Positions 1-5,462 of a stretch of DNA of 5,462 nucleotides are shown here, piece after piece (the stretch's first letter is position 1; the number at the start of each line of letters is the position of its first letter). This DNA is from Acidobacteriaceae bacterium (lineage in GTDB: Bacteria; Acidobacteriota; Terriglobia; Terriglobales; Acidobacteriaceae), in the NCBI GenBank assembly GCA_003154055.1, contig PMCH01000248.1, forward strand, positions 1 through 5,462. Reading direction: 5' to 3'. The position numbers and the translations under genes were made by a program. Below the pieces are notes generated by a model. It ran no database searches and was not told where the DNA came from. It saw nothing but the letters and a program-made list of their open reading frames with translations.

Positions 1-55
1 GGCACATCAGCAACAACCAGACGGCACAACAGAACAGACGTAGATTGGCTTTCAT
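1..55 (-). CDS. 5' end of a gene for a probable exported protein (partial, runs off the left edge)
   Basis: Only the first 18 codons are inside the window, reading leftwards from an ATG at 55-53: MKANLRLFCCAVWLLLMC. A short basic N-region (K2, R6) is followed by an uninterrupted hydrophobic stretch (about residues 7-17), as in a Sec signal peptide or N-terminal membrane anchor. Cys18 is preceded by L-L-M, which is not a good lipobox because Met sits where Gly, Ala or Ser is expected, so a lipoprotein is possible but not favoured. The start is well supported: AGGAG lies four bases upstream on the minus strand, and an in-frame TAA at 79-77 blocks any longer N-terminus. The gene is divergent from the DDAH-like gene across 283 bp. 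The mature protein is not visible, so no function can be given. The main doubt is that 18 codons are little evidence, although SD, start and signal sequence all agree. Confidence 0.6.
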   Translation of the reverse strand, partial: MKANLRLFCCAVWLLLMC

Positions 56-59
56 AAGT

Positions 60-64
60 CTCCT
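60..64 (-). promoter_or_regulatory. Shine-Dalgarno site of the leftward gene
   Basis: The minus strand reads AGGAG-actt-ATG here, a near-consensus Shine-Dalgarno with a slightly short four-base spacer. It fixes the start of the leftward partial gene at 55. None of the three plus-strand genes in the window has a comparable site. Confidence 0.6.
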
Positions 65-202
65 GGGTCGTCCGCCTTACGTGCGAAAGCGGGAATCGAG
101 GTGCACGGTTTCATGCGAGCTTCTCGAACTACGAGCACGTTGTGGGGAGTGGGTTACCGCTGGCGTTTGTACATCAGAGTGGGGCGTTAATGCAAGCAGT
201 AA

Positions 203-237
203 GGCAGGTGACAGGTGGCAGGGGGCAGGTGGCAGGA
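203..237. repeat. Five tandem heptamers, consensus GGCAGGT
   Basis: Five contiguous 7-bp units lie in the intergenic region: GGCAGGT, GACAGGT, GGCAGGG, GGCAGGT and GGCAGGA. Each differs from GGCAGGT by at most one base. The strand is strongly purine-rich with regularly spaced GG runs, so a two-tetrad G-quadruplex is conceivable. The array lies between the divergent leftward gene and the DDAH-like gene, about 100 bp before the latter's start. The 7-bp unit is not a codon multiple, and I see no gene running through it. It could be a dispersed intergenic repeat, a simple-sequence slippage tract or a protein-binding array; the window does not distinguish these. Confidence 0.75.
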
Positions 238-338
238 AGATCCCCCGCTGCAGATCGCAGGGAACTAGCCTCCCGGCTGGCGAAGGGCGACCAGGCCTGC
301 GCGTTGCTTTTGCTCCAGGGTTTCTTTAGTGTCTCGAT

Positions 339-1223
339 ATGAGCACTGAGCAGTACAACGGACATTCCATGACTGGGGATCTGCTGCGGGTGATGGTGTG
401 TCCGCCGCGCCATTCGGGGTGGGAGTCTCCGGCTACGGCCGGGGCGTGGAAAGACCTCGGGTTCCTGCATCCGCCCAAGTTCGAGGTGGCCCAGACCCAA
501 CACGATGTGCTGTGTCGTCTGCTGAAGGAGGCGGGCGCAGAAGTCGTCTGCTTGCCGCCGCGAGATTCCCTGTCACTCGATGCGGTGTACACCCACGACC
601 CTTCACTCGCCACCGATCACGGGTTAGTCCTGATGAATCCGGGCAAGAAAAACCGGGTGGCGGAGGCGCGCGCGCATGGAGATTTTTGTGCGCAGATTGG
701 GATTCCGCTTGCCGGAGAGATTTCCGCGCCGGGAAGCACCGAAGCGGGAGACATGGTGTGGCTTGATTCCCACACTTTACTGATCGGCCACGCTTATCGC
801 ACGAACGCGGCCGGAATCGGACAGATGCGCTCGCTGCTTGGGCCAAAGGGAGTCGAGGTGCTTTCGGCACCCTTGCCCTATGGTCCCGGTCCCGCGGCCT
901 GCCTGCATCTGATGTCGCTGATGAGCATGCTGGATGAGCGGACGATCCTGGTGGATCTGCCCTGGATCGCCGTCGAAACAGTGGAACTGCTGAAAGCACG
1001 CGGCTTCCGTTTGATCGAGATCGATTATGCGGAACGCGACTCACTCGCTTGCAACGTGCTTTCGCTGGGCGGAAAACGGCTGATCGCTCTGGAAGAAAAT
1101 TCACGAACCAACCAAACGATGCGGGAGGCTGGGTTCGATGTGCGGACGTTTCCCGGTTCCGAGCTCTGCATCAACGGATCGGGTGGCCCGACCTGCCTGA
1201 CTCGGCCGCTGCTGCGCGGATAG
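339..1223 (+). CDS. Dimethylarginine dimethylaminohydrolase / arginine deiminase-like amidinohydrolase
   Basis: This 294-residue protein belongs to the guanidino-group-modifying (amidinotransferase/DDAH/arginine deiminase) superfamily. These cytosolic enzymes use a Cys nucleophile to attack the guanidinium carbon of arginine-like substrates. Visible landmarks in family order are: the N-terminal V-M-V-C-P-P strand (18-23); Y-T-H-D-P (84-88), where the family has a substrate-contacting Asp; T-E-A-G-D-M-V-W-L-D (134-143) with acidic residues E135 and D138; I-G-H-A-Y-R-T-N (149-156); C-L-H-L-M-S (188-193), with H190 as the likely catalytic His; and G-G-P-T-C-L-T-R-P-L at the C-terminus, with C286 as the likely nucleophile. 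All catalytic positions are present and the length fits, so it is probably active. The substrate (asymmetric dimethylarginine, arginine or another amidine) cannot be told from sequence, so no symbol is given. The start is uncertain: ATG 339 and the in-frame ATG 369 (M11) both lack a Shine-Dalgarno, and the conserved fold begins near residue 16. The neighbours mfd and galU give no metabolic clue. Confidence 0.85.
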   Translation: MSTEQYNGHSMTGDLLRVMVCPPRHSGWESPATAGAWKDLGFLHPPKFEVAQTQHDVLCRLLKEAGAEVVCLPPRDSLSLDAVYTHDPSLATDHGLVLMNPGKKNRVAEARAHGDFCAQIGIPLAGEISAPGSTEAGDMVWLDSHTLLIGHAYRTNAAGIGQMRSLLGPKGVEVLSAPLPYGPGPAACLHLMSLMSMLDERTILVDLPWIAVETVELLKARGFRLIEIDYAERDSLACNVLSLGGKRLIALEENSRTNQTMREAGFDVRTFPGSELCINGSGGPTCLTRPLLRG

Positions 1224-1246
1224 TCTGAAAAGCGCGGTGCCGCTAA

Positions 1247-1275
1247 ACGACACCTCCCTCCCGGCTTGATAGAAT
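1247..1275 (+). promoter_or_regulatory. Probable sigma70-type promoter of mfd
   Basis: ACGACA (1247-1252, four of six matches to TTGACA) is followed by a 17-bp spacer and TAGAAT (1270-1275, five of six matches to TATAAT). The TGA immediately before the -10 gives the extended TGn element. Transcription would start around 1281-1283, leaving only about 2-4 untranslated bases before the mfd ATG at 1285. The assignment rests on consensus matching only; no start site has been measured. Confidence 0.55.
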
Positions 1276-1284
1276 CAAAAGGCA

Positions 1285-4200
1285 ATGCTTCTTCCCTTCG
1301 TCCGCGAACTTTTTGCGGATGTGGAACAACTGCCAGCCTTCACGCGTGCCGCCTCCCATCTGCGCGAGAGCACGGGGCGGATACGTGTCACTGGATTGTC
1401 CCCCGCTGCCAAGGCCCTGATCGCTGTTCTGCTGCGCCGCGCCGGTGAACGCCCTTTCGTACTTGTAGTGGCTGATAACCGCGTGGCCGAAGAGCTACTT
1501 CCGGTGGTGCGTGCCTTTTGCGAATTAACCGGCGCGACTGATCCCGATGCCGTCGTGAGCCTTCCAGCCCGCGACGTACTTCCATTTCAGAATCTATCCC
1601 CGCATCCGGAGATCCAGGAAGAACGCGCCACGGCGCTGTGGAAGATCGCAACCGGACGCGCTTCGATCGTAATTTCTCCGGTGGCAGCGACCTCGATTCT
1701 GCTGCGCTCTGCTGAGTACTACGCCGACCTGGCGCGCGTTCTGCGCCGCGGCGAGACCTTCGACCAGGAGCAACTGCTCCAGCACCTGAACACGGTGGGC
1801 TACACGCCCACGGATGTCGTCGAGATGCCGGGGCAGTACGCAGCCCGGGGCGGCATTCTCGATGTTTATTCGCCGGAGGCCGACCGGCCGGTGCGCGTCG
1901 AGTTCTTTGGCGACGAAGTGGAATCCATGAAGAAGTTCGATCCGGCCAGCCAGCGCTCGTCCAACCCGGTGGACGAAGCCATGCTGCTTCCCCTGACCGA
2001 AACACCGGTCAACCAGGAACTGCTGGGCTCGATCAATGCGCGGCTCTCCGGCAAGCGCATCGCCGGATCACCCGAAATCGTCGAACAGGCCATGCGCGAC
2101 TCCGGCGCCGGTGTGTTTCCCGGCTGGGAGTTCTATGCGCCGGTCGCTGGGGCCGATCGGACGGTGTTTGATCTGCTTCCGGAAGCGTGCGTCATCCTCG
2201 ATGAACCGGAAGCGCTGGCGCAGGAGTTCGACCGCTTCTGGACGCGTGTCGCCGAGGCACACGAGCGCAGTGGCGTCGGGAACCTGGTGCGTCCGGAGGA
2301 CCTCTATATTTCGCCAGAGGCGTGGCGGGAAAAAACCTCGGCTCTTCGCGGGGCGGACTTGGAATATTTGGCCATTGCGGGGGATGACAAGCCGGAAGCC
2401 TCGTTCCTTTCGCAGCCAGCGACGCGTTTCCACGGCGCCGTTCCCATCATGATCGAAGAGGTCCAGAAAATGGTCGGCGCGGGGACGCAGGTCGTCCTGG
2501 CCGTGCCCAACACTGGAGAGGTCGAGCGGCTTGCCGACATGTTCACCGAGTACAACGCTTCGTACCGGCTTGGAAGCCGGACGCGTGGCGGTGAGAGCTA
2601 TGCGGATGAGACGTCATATTTTTCTGGGGAAGTGCTCACCGCAACTCTGCTGAAGGCATACCTGCCAGAGGGATTCGTCCTGCCGGAAGCCCACCTGGCG
2701 GTGTTCGGGGCGCGCGATCTGTTCGACGAGTCGGACCTGGTGGCGGCGCGTCCGCAACGGCAGAAATCGAAGGTGTCGGCATTTCTCTCCGACTTCCGCG
2801 ATCTGGCGGTGGGAGATTACGTCGTCCACGTGGAGCATGGCATCGGGCAGTACCAGGGATTGAAGGAAATCAACCAAGGCGATGGCACCGCGGAATTCAT
2901 GCTGCTTGAGTACGCCGAGGCTGCCCGCCTTTACGTTCCGCTGACGCGCCTTGATCTGGTGCAGAAGTATCGTTCGTCGGAGGGCGCTAAGCCTGTCCTG
3001 CATCACCTCGGTACCGCCTCATGGGCCAAGACTAAGGCTCGTGTGCGCAAGGCGATGAAGGACATGACCGACGAACTGCTGAAGCTCTATGCGCAGCGTC
3101 AGACCGCACAGGGCCACAAGTTCCCGCCCGATACCGAGTGGGTGAAGGAGTTTGAGGACGCCTTCGAATTCAGCGAGACCGAGGACCAGGCTGAGGCCAT
3201 CATCGACGTGAAGCGTGACATGGAATCGCAGCTGCCCATGGACCGGCTGTTGTGCGGCGATGTCGGCTACGGCAAGACGGAAGTCGCGATGCGCGCCGCG
3301 TTCAAGGCGATCAGTGATAACAAGCAGGCGGCTGTGCTCGCGCCGACCACCGTACTCGCCTTCCAGCACTACGAAACCTTCAAGCAGCGGTTTGCGCCGT
3401 TCCCAGTAACGGTTGAGATGATCAGCCGCTTCCGCTCGGCAAAGCAGATCAAGGAAATCCTGCTGAAGGTCGAAGCGGGGAAGGTGGACATCCTGATCGG
3501 CACGCATCGGCTGCTCTCCAAGGACGTGAAGTTCTCCGATCTCGGTCTGCTGGTGGTGGACGAGGAGCAGCGCTTCGGAGTGCGCCACAAGGAACGAATC
3601 AAGCAGATGCGGACGCAGGTGGACGTGCTCACCATGTCGGCGACGCCGATTCCGCGGACGCTGCACATGTCGCTGGTCGGGCTGCGCGACATGAGCGTGA
3701 TCGAGACGCCGCCAAAAGACCGCATGGCGATTCAGACCGTGGTCGCGAACTGGGATTTCAAGTTGATTCAGTCGGCGATCGAGCAGGAACTGGAGCGCGG
3801 CGGCCAGGTCTATTTCGTGCACAACCGGGTGGATACGATCTGGGAAATTGCCGCCAAACTTCAGGAACTGGTTCCGGGCGCCCGCATCACAGTGGGCCAC
3901 GGACAGATGGGCGAGGGCGAACTGGAGAAAGTGATGCTGAAGTTTATGCATCACGAGGCCGACATTCTGGTTTCGACCACCATCATCGAGAACGGACTGG
4001 ATATCCCGCTCTGCAACACGATCATCATTAATCGCGCGGATCGTCTGGGACTGTCGGAGCTTTATCAACTGCGCGGACGAGTCGGACGTTCGAATCGCCG
4101 GGCCTACGCATATCTGTTGCTGCCGGCGGAAATTGAGTTGACGCCGATCGCACGCCGGCGACTGGCAGCGCTCAAGGAGTTCTCGGACCTGGGAGCGGGA

Positions 4201-4815
4201 TTCAAGATTGCCGCTCTCGACCTGGAACTTCGGGGCGCGGGCAACCTGCTGGGCGGCGAGCAGAGCGGGCACATCGAGGCCATCGGATTCGAACTCTATA
4301 CCCAGATGCTGGAGCGCGCGGTTCGCGAGATGAAGGGCGAGAAAGGCGCGGAGGAAGCGGACATCCAGCTCAGCCTGGGCCTGAACATCCGCATTCCGAC
4401 CGAATACATTGCCGAGGAAAATCAACGCCTGCGGATGTACAAACGGGTGGCTGGGGTCGAGACCGAGTCGCAATTGCAGGACGTGCGTTCGGAACTGATG
4501 GACCGCTACGGGGAGCCGCCGCTTTCCGTGCGGAATCTGCTCGATTACGCCACGCTCAAACTGGCAGCGATGCGGGTGGGCGTCACCGCGATCGAGCGTA
4601 AACGCGACCAGGCGAACATCAAGTTCCGGGCGAATGCGTCGATCGATCCGGAAAAACTGGCTCGATTTGTGGCTTCACAGCGTGGTTCGCAATTCTCTCC
4701 GGATGGGACGTTGAAGTTTGCCATGAGAGCCAAGAGTGCGGATGGAATCCTGCAAACGCTGCGCGACCTGCTGGAGGAACTGGCGGCCCGGGAAACGTCC
4801 GCACAGACCACCTAG
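1285..4815 (+). CDS. mfd: Transcription-repair coupling factor Mfd
   Basis: Mfd is an ATP-driven DNA translocase that pushes RNA polymerase stalled at DNA damage off the template and recruits UvrA for nucleotide excision repair. The 1176 residues compare with 1148 in E. coli, and all modules are present. The UvrB-like N-terminal region includes R-G-G-I-L-D (188-193) and V-E-F-F-G-D-E (205-211). The CarD-like RNA-polymerase-interacting domain starts near 504, with V-G-D-Y-V-V-H-V-E-H-G-I-G (509-521) and Y-V-P-L-T-R-L-D (550-557). The superfamily 2 motor has Walker A G-D-V-G-Y-G-K-T-E (658-666), the DEEQ box (759-762), S-A-T-P-I-P-R (785-791), T-T-I-I-E-N-G-L-D-I-P (898-908) and Q-L-R-G-R-V-G-R (928-935). 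Next comes the TRG translocation motif, with L-R-G-A-G-N-L-L-G (982-990). The C-terminal regulatory domain follows, with E-E-N-Q-R-L-R-M-Y (1044-1052) and D-R-Y-G-E-P-P (1073-1079). No frameshift or missing motif was found. The start is set by the conserved N-terminus (MLLPFVRELFADVEQ). It lacks a usable Shine-Dalgarno, since AAAAGG ends two bases before ATG. Confidence 0.98.
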   Translation: MLLPFVRELFADVEQLPAFTRAASHLRESTGRIRVTGLSPAAKALIAVLLRRAGERPFVLVVADNRVAEELLPVVRAFCELTGATDPDAVVSLPARDVLPFQNLSPHPEIQEERATALWKIATGRASIVISPVAATSILLRSAEYYADLARVLRRGETFDQEQLLQHLNTVGYTPTDVVEMPGQYAARGGILDVYSPEADRPVRVEFFGDEVESMKKFDPASQRSSNPVDEAMLLPLTETPVNQELLGSINARLSGKRIAGSPEIVEQAMRDSGAGVFPGWEFYAPVAGADRTVFDLLPEACVILDEPEALAQEFDRFWTRVAEAHERSGVGNLVRPEDLYISPEAWREKTSALRGADLEYLAIAGDDKPEASFLSQPATRFHGAVPIMIEEVQKMVGAGTQVVLAVPNTGEVERLADMFTEYNASYRLGSRTRGGESYADETSYFSGEVLTATLLKAYLPEGFVLPEAHLAVFGARDLFDESDLVAARPQRQKSKVSAFLSDFRDLAVGDYVVHVEHGIGQYQGLKEINQGDGTAEFMLLEYAEAARLYVPLTRLDLVQKYRSSEGAKPVLHHLGTASWAKTKARVRKAMKDMTDELLKLYAQRQTAQGHKFPPDTEWVKEFEDAFEFSETEDQAEAIIDVKRDMESQLPMDRLLCGDVGYGKTEVAMRAAFKAISDNKQAAVLAPTTVLAFQHYETFKQRFAPFPVTVEMISRFRSAKQIKEILLKVEAGKVDILIGTHRLLSKDVKFSDLGLLVVDEEQRFGVRHKERIKQMRTQVDVLTMSATPIPRTLHMSLVGLRDMSVIETPPKDRMAIQTVVANWDFKLIQSAIEQELERGGQVYFVHNRVDTIWEIAAKLQELVPGARITVGHGQMGEGELEKVMLKFMHHEADILVSTTIIENGLDIPLCNTIIINRADRLGLSELYQLRGRVGRSNRRAYAYLLLPAEIELTPIARRRLAALKEFSDLGAGFKIAALDLELRGAGNLLGGEQSGHIEAIGFELYTQMLERAVREMKGEKGAEEADIQLSLGLNIRIPTEYIAEENQRLRMYKRVAGVETESQLQDVRSELMDRYGEPPLSVRNLLDYATLKLAAMRVGVTAIERKRDQANIKFRANASIDPEKLARFVASQRGSQFSPDGTLKFAMRAKSADGILQTLRDLLEELAARETSAQTT

Positions 4816-4832
4816 GGTCCAGCCGTTACAAT
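4804..4832 (+). promoter_or_regulatory. Possible promoter for galU
   Basis: TACAAT (4827-4832, five of six matches to TATAAT) lies 17 bp after CAGACC (4804-4809, only three of six matches to TTGACA). There is no extended TGn. If used, transcription would begin near 4839 and give a leader of roughly 50 bases before the galU ATG. The weak -35 lies in the last codons of mfd. A good -10 of this kind can arise by chance, but this one lies in a short non-coding gap at a sensible distance. Confidence 0.35.
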
Positions 4833-4890
4833 TGTCCGGTCACCGAGGCCGAAGCGCGAACGATCCACGAACACTGACGAGCGACCGCTT

Positions 4891-5462
4891 ATGACCATGA
4901 GAGTCCGCAAAGCCATTTTTCCCGCAGCCGGATTGGGCACTCGCTTCCTTCCCGCCACCAAGGCGCAACCCAAGGAGATGCTGCCGCTGGTCGATAAGCC
5001 GATCATCCAGTACGGCGTCGAAGAGGCTCTGGCGGCTGGGTGCGACCAGATCATCATCATCACCGGACGCGGCAAGAGCGCCATCGAGGACCATTTCGAC
5101 GTCAGCTACGAACTGGAAAAAATGCTCGAGGAAAAGGGCAAGTACGACCTGCTCAAGATCGTGCGCCAGATCTCGGACATGATCCACGTTGCTTATGTGC
5201 GGCAGAAGGAAGCGCTGGGCCTGGGACATGCGGTGCTCACCGCGCGCGAACTGATTGGGGATGAGCCGTTCGCCACCCTGCTCGCCGACGACGTGATCGA
5301 TTCGAAAGTTCCCTGCCTCAAGCAGTTGATGGACGTGTTCGACGAGAAGCAGTGCTCCGTGATTGCGACCCAGGTCATCGAGGGACCGGCGATTTCGTCT
5401 TATGGCGTGCTGAAGGCGAAGGAAGTCCCGGGTTCCGGGGGAAGGCTCTACGAAGTCCTCGA
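4891..5462 (+). CDS. galU: UTP-glucose-1-phosphate uridylyltransferase (3' end outside the window)
   Basis: GalU makes UDP-glucose from UTP and glucose-1-phosphate in the cytoplasm, supplying precursors for cell-surface polysaccharides, glycosylation and trehalose or glycogen-type metabolism. The visible 190 residues are about two-thirds of the usual 290 or so. The nucleotidyltransferase signature G-L-G-T-R-F-L-P-A-T-K (14-24) is followed by P-K-E-M-L-P-L-V-D-K-P-I-I-Q-Y (27-41), as in bacterial GalU rather than RfbA/GlmU-type enzymes. Further landmarks are I-I-I-I-T-G-R-G-K (54-62), Q-K-E-A-L-G-L-G-H-A (105-114) and the metal-site L-L-A-D-D (130-134). Position 26 is Gln in K-A-Q-P-K-E, where many homologues have Ile or Ser; this is within family variation as I know it. 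ATG 4891 and the in-frame ATG 4897 are both possible starts. Neither has a clear Shine-Dalgarno, and the conserved sequence begins at residue 6-7, so they cannot be separated. The reading frame is still open at the right edge. Confidence 0.95.
   Translation, partial: MTMRVRKAIFPAAGLGTRFLPATKAQPKEMLPLVDKPIIQYGVEEALAAGCDQIIIITGRGKSAIEDHFDVSYELEKMLEEKGKYDLLKIVRQISDMIHVAYVRQKEALGLGHAVLTARELIGDEPFATLLADDVIDSKVPCLKQLMDVFDEKQCSVIATQVIEGPAISSYGVLKAKEVPGSGGRLYEVL

Noticed and set aside
112..130. Short inverted repeat CGAG-CTT-CTCG between the divergent genes
   Set aside because: Four-base arms are expected by chance in a region of this size and composition.
304..330. Possible promoter just before the DDAH-like gene (TTGCTT ... 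TTTAGT)
   Set aside because: The spacer is 15 bp and both hexamers match the consensus poorly. It would place the transcript start at the start codon with no independent support.
45..342. Plus-strand open frames of 94 and 66 codons, and part of a minus-strand frame, across the 56-338 region
   Set aside because: They run through the heptamer repeat in frames with no ribosome binding site or family resemblance, and two overlap each other. The first also overlaps the better-supported leftward start at 55. I treat 56-338 as non-coding apart from the repeat.
433..1104. 223-codon open frame on the minus strand, inside the DDAH-like gene
   Set aside because: It is antisense to a gene with conserved catalytic motifs. 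The product is Arg, Pro and Ser-rich low-complexity sequence typical of a shadow frame.
1224..1246. Possible terminator after the DDAH-like gene (GCGG-TG-CCGC)
   Set aside because: The stem is only four base pairs with a two-base loop and no following T-run, so it cannot be called an intrinsic terminator.
3019..4473. 484-codon open frame on the minus strand, inside mfd
   Set aside because: It lies wholly antisense to the intact helicase and C-terminal region of mfd. Its translation is rich in His, Arg, Gln and Leu, as expected from the complement of G+C-rich codons, and shows no recognisable domain.
4816..4860. Possible hairpin after mfd (CGGTCACCG)
   Set aside because: The arms are three to four base pairs with no T-run. 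This is not enough for a terminator or operator.

Overview
The window looks like an ordinary chromosomal segment of a high-G+C bacterium. It has protein-coding genes on both strands and no sign of a mobile element, CRISPR array, RNA gene or phage. Lineage cannot be proved from the sequence alone. The style of the Mfd and GalU proteins, the SD-less starts with a TAGAAT-type -10 next to the start codon, and the GGCAGGT-type intergenic repeat remind me of soil Acidobacteriota; this is an inference.

Layout from left to right. (1) At the left edge, on the minus strand, is the first 18 codons of a gene that runs out of the window. It has a strong Shine-Dalgarno sequence and encodes a hydrophobic signal-peptide-like N-terminus, so its product is probably exported. 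(2) A 283-bp divergent intergenic region (56-338) follows and contains a 35-bp array of five GGCAGGT-like heptamers. (3) A complete plus-strand gene (339-1223) encodes a 294-residue dimethylarginine dimethylaminohydrolase / arginine deiminase-like protein with the expected Glu/Asp, His and Cys catalytic positions. (4) A 61-bp gap carries a good sigma70-like promoter whose -10 lies 9 bases before the next start codon. (5) mfd (1285-4815), the transcription-repair coupling factor, is complete and intact at 1176 residues. (6) A 75-bp gap carries a possible promoter. (7) The first two-thirds or so of galU, UTP-glucose-1-phosphate uridylyltransferase, begins at 4891 and is cut by the right edge.

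The three plus-strand genes do not form an obvious pathway: amidine hydrolysis, transcription-coupled DNA repair and UDP-glucose synthesis. Each junction has 61-75 bp of spacing, and mfd and possibly galU appear to have their own promoters, so this reads as co-directional neighbours rather than a tight functional operon. No convincing intrinsic terminator was seen.

I found no previously undescribed system. The points most worth a second look are the near-leaderless architecture of mfd, the heptamer array, and the unassigned substrate of the DDAH-like enzyme.
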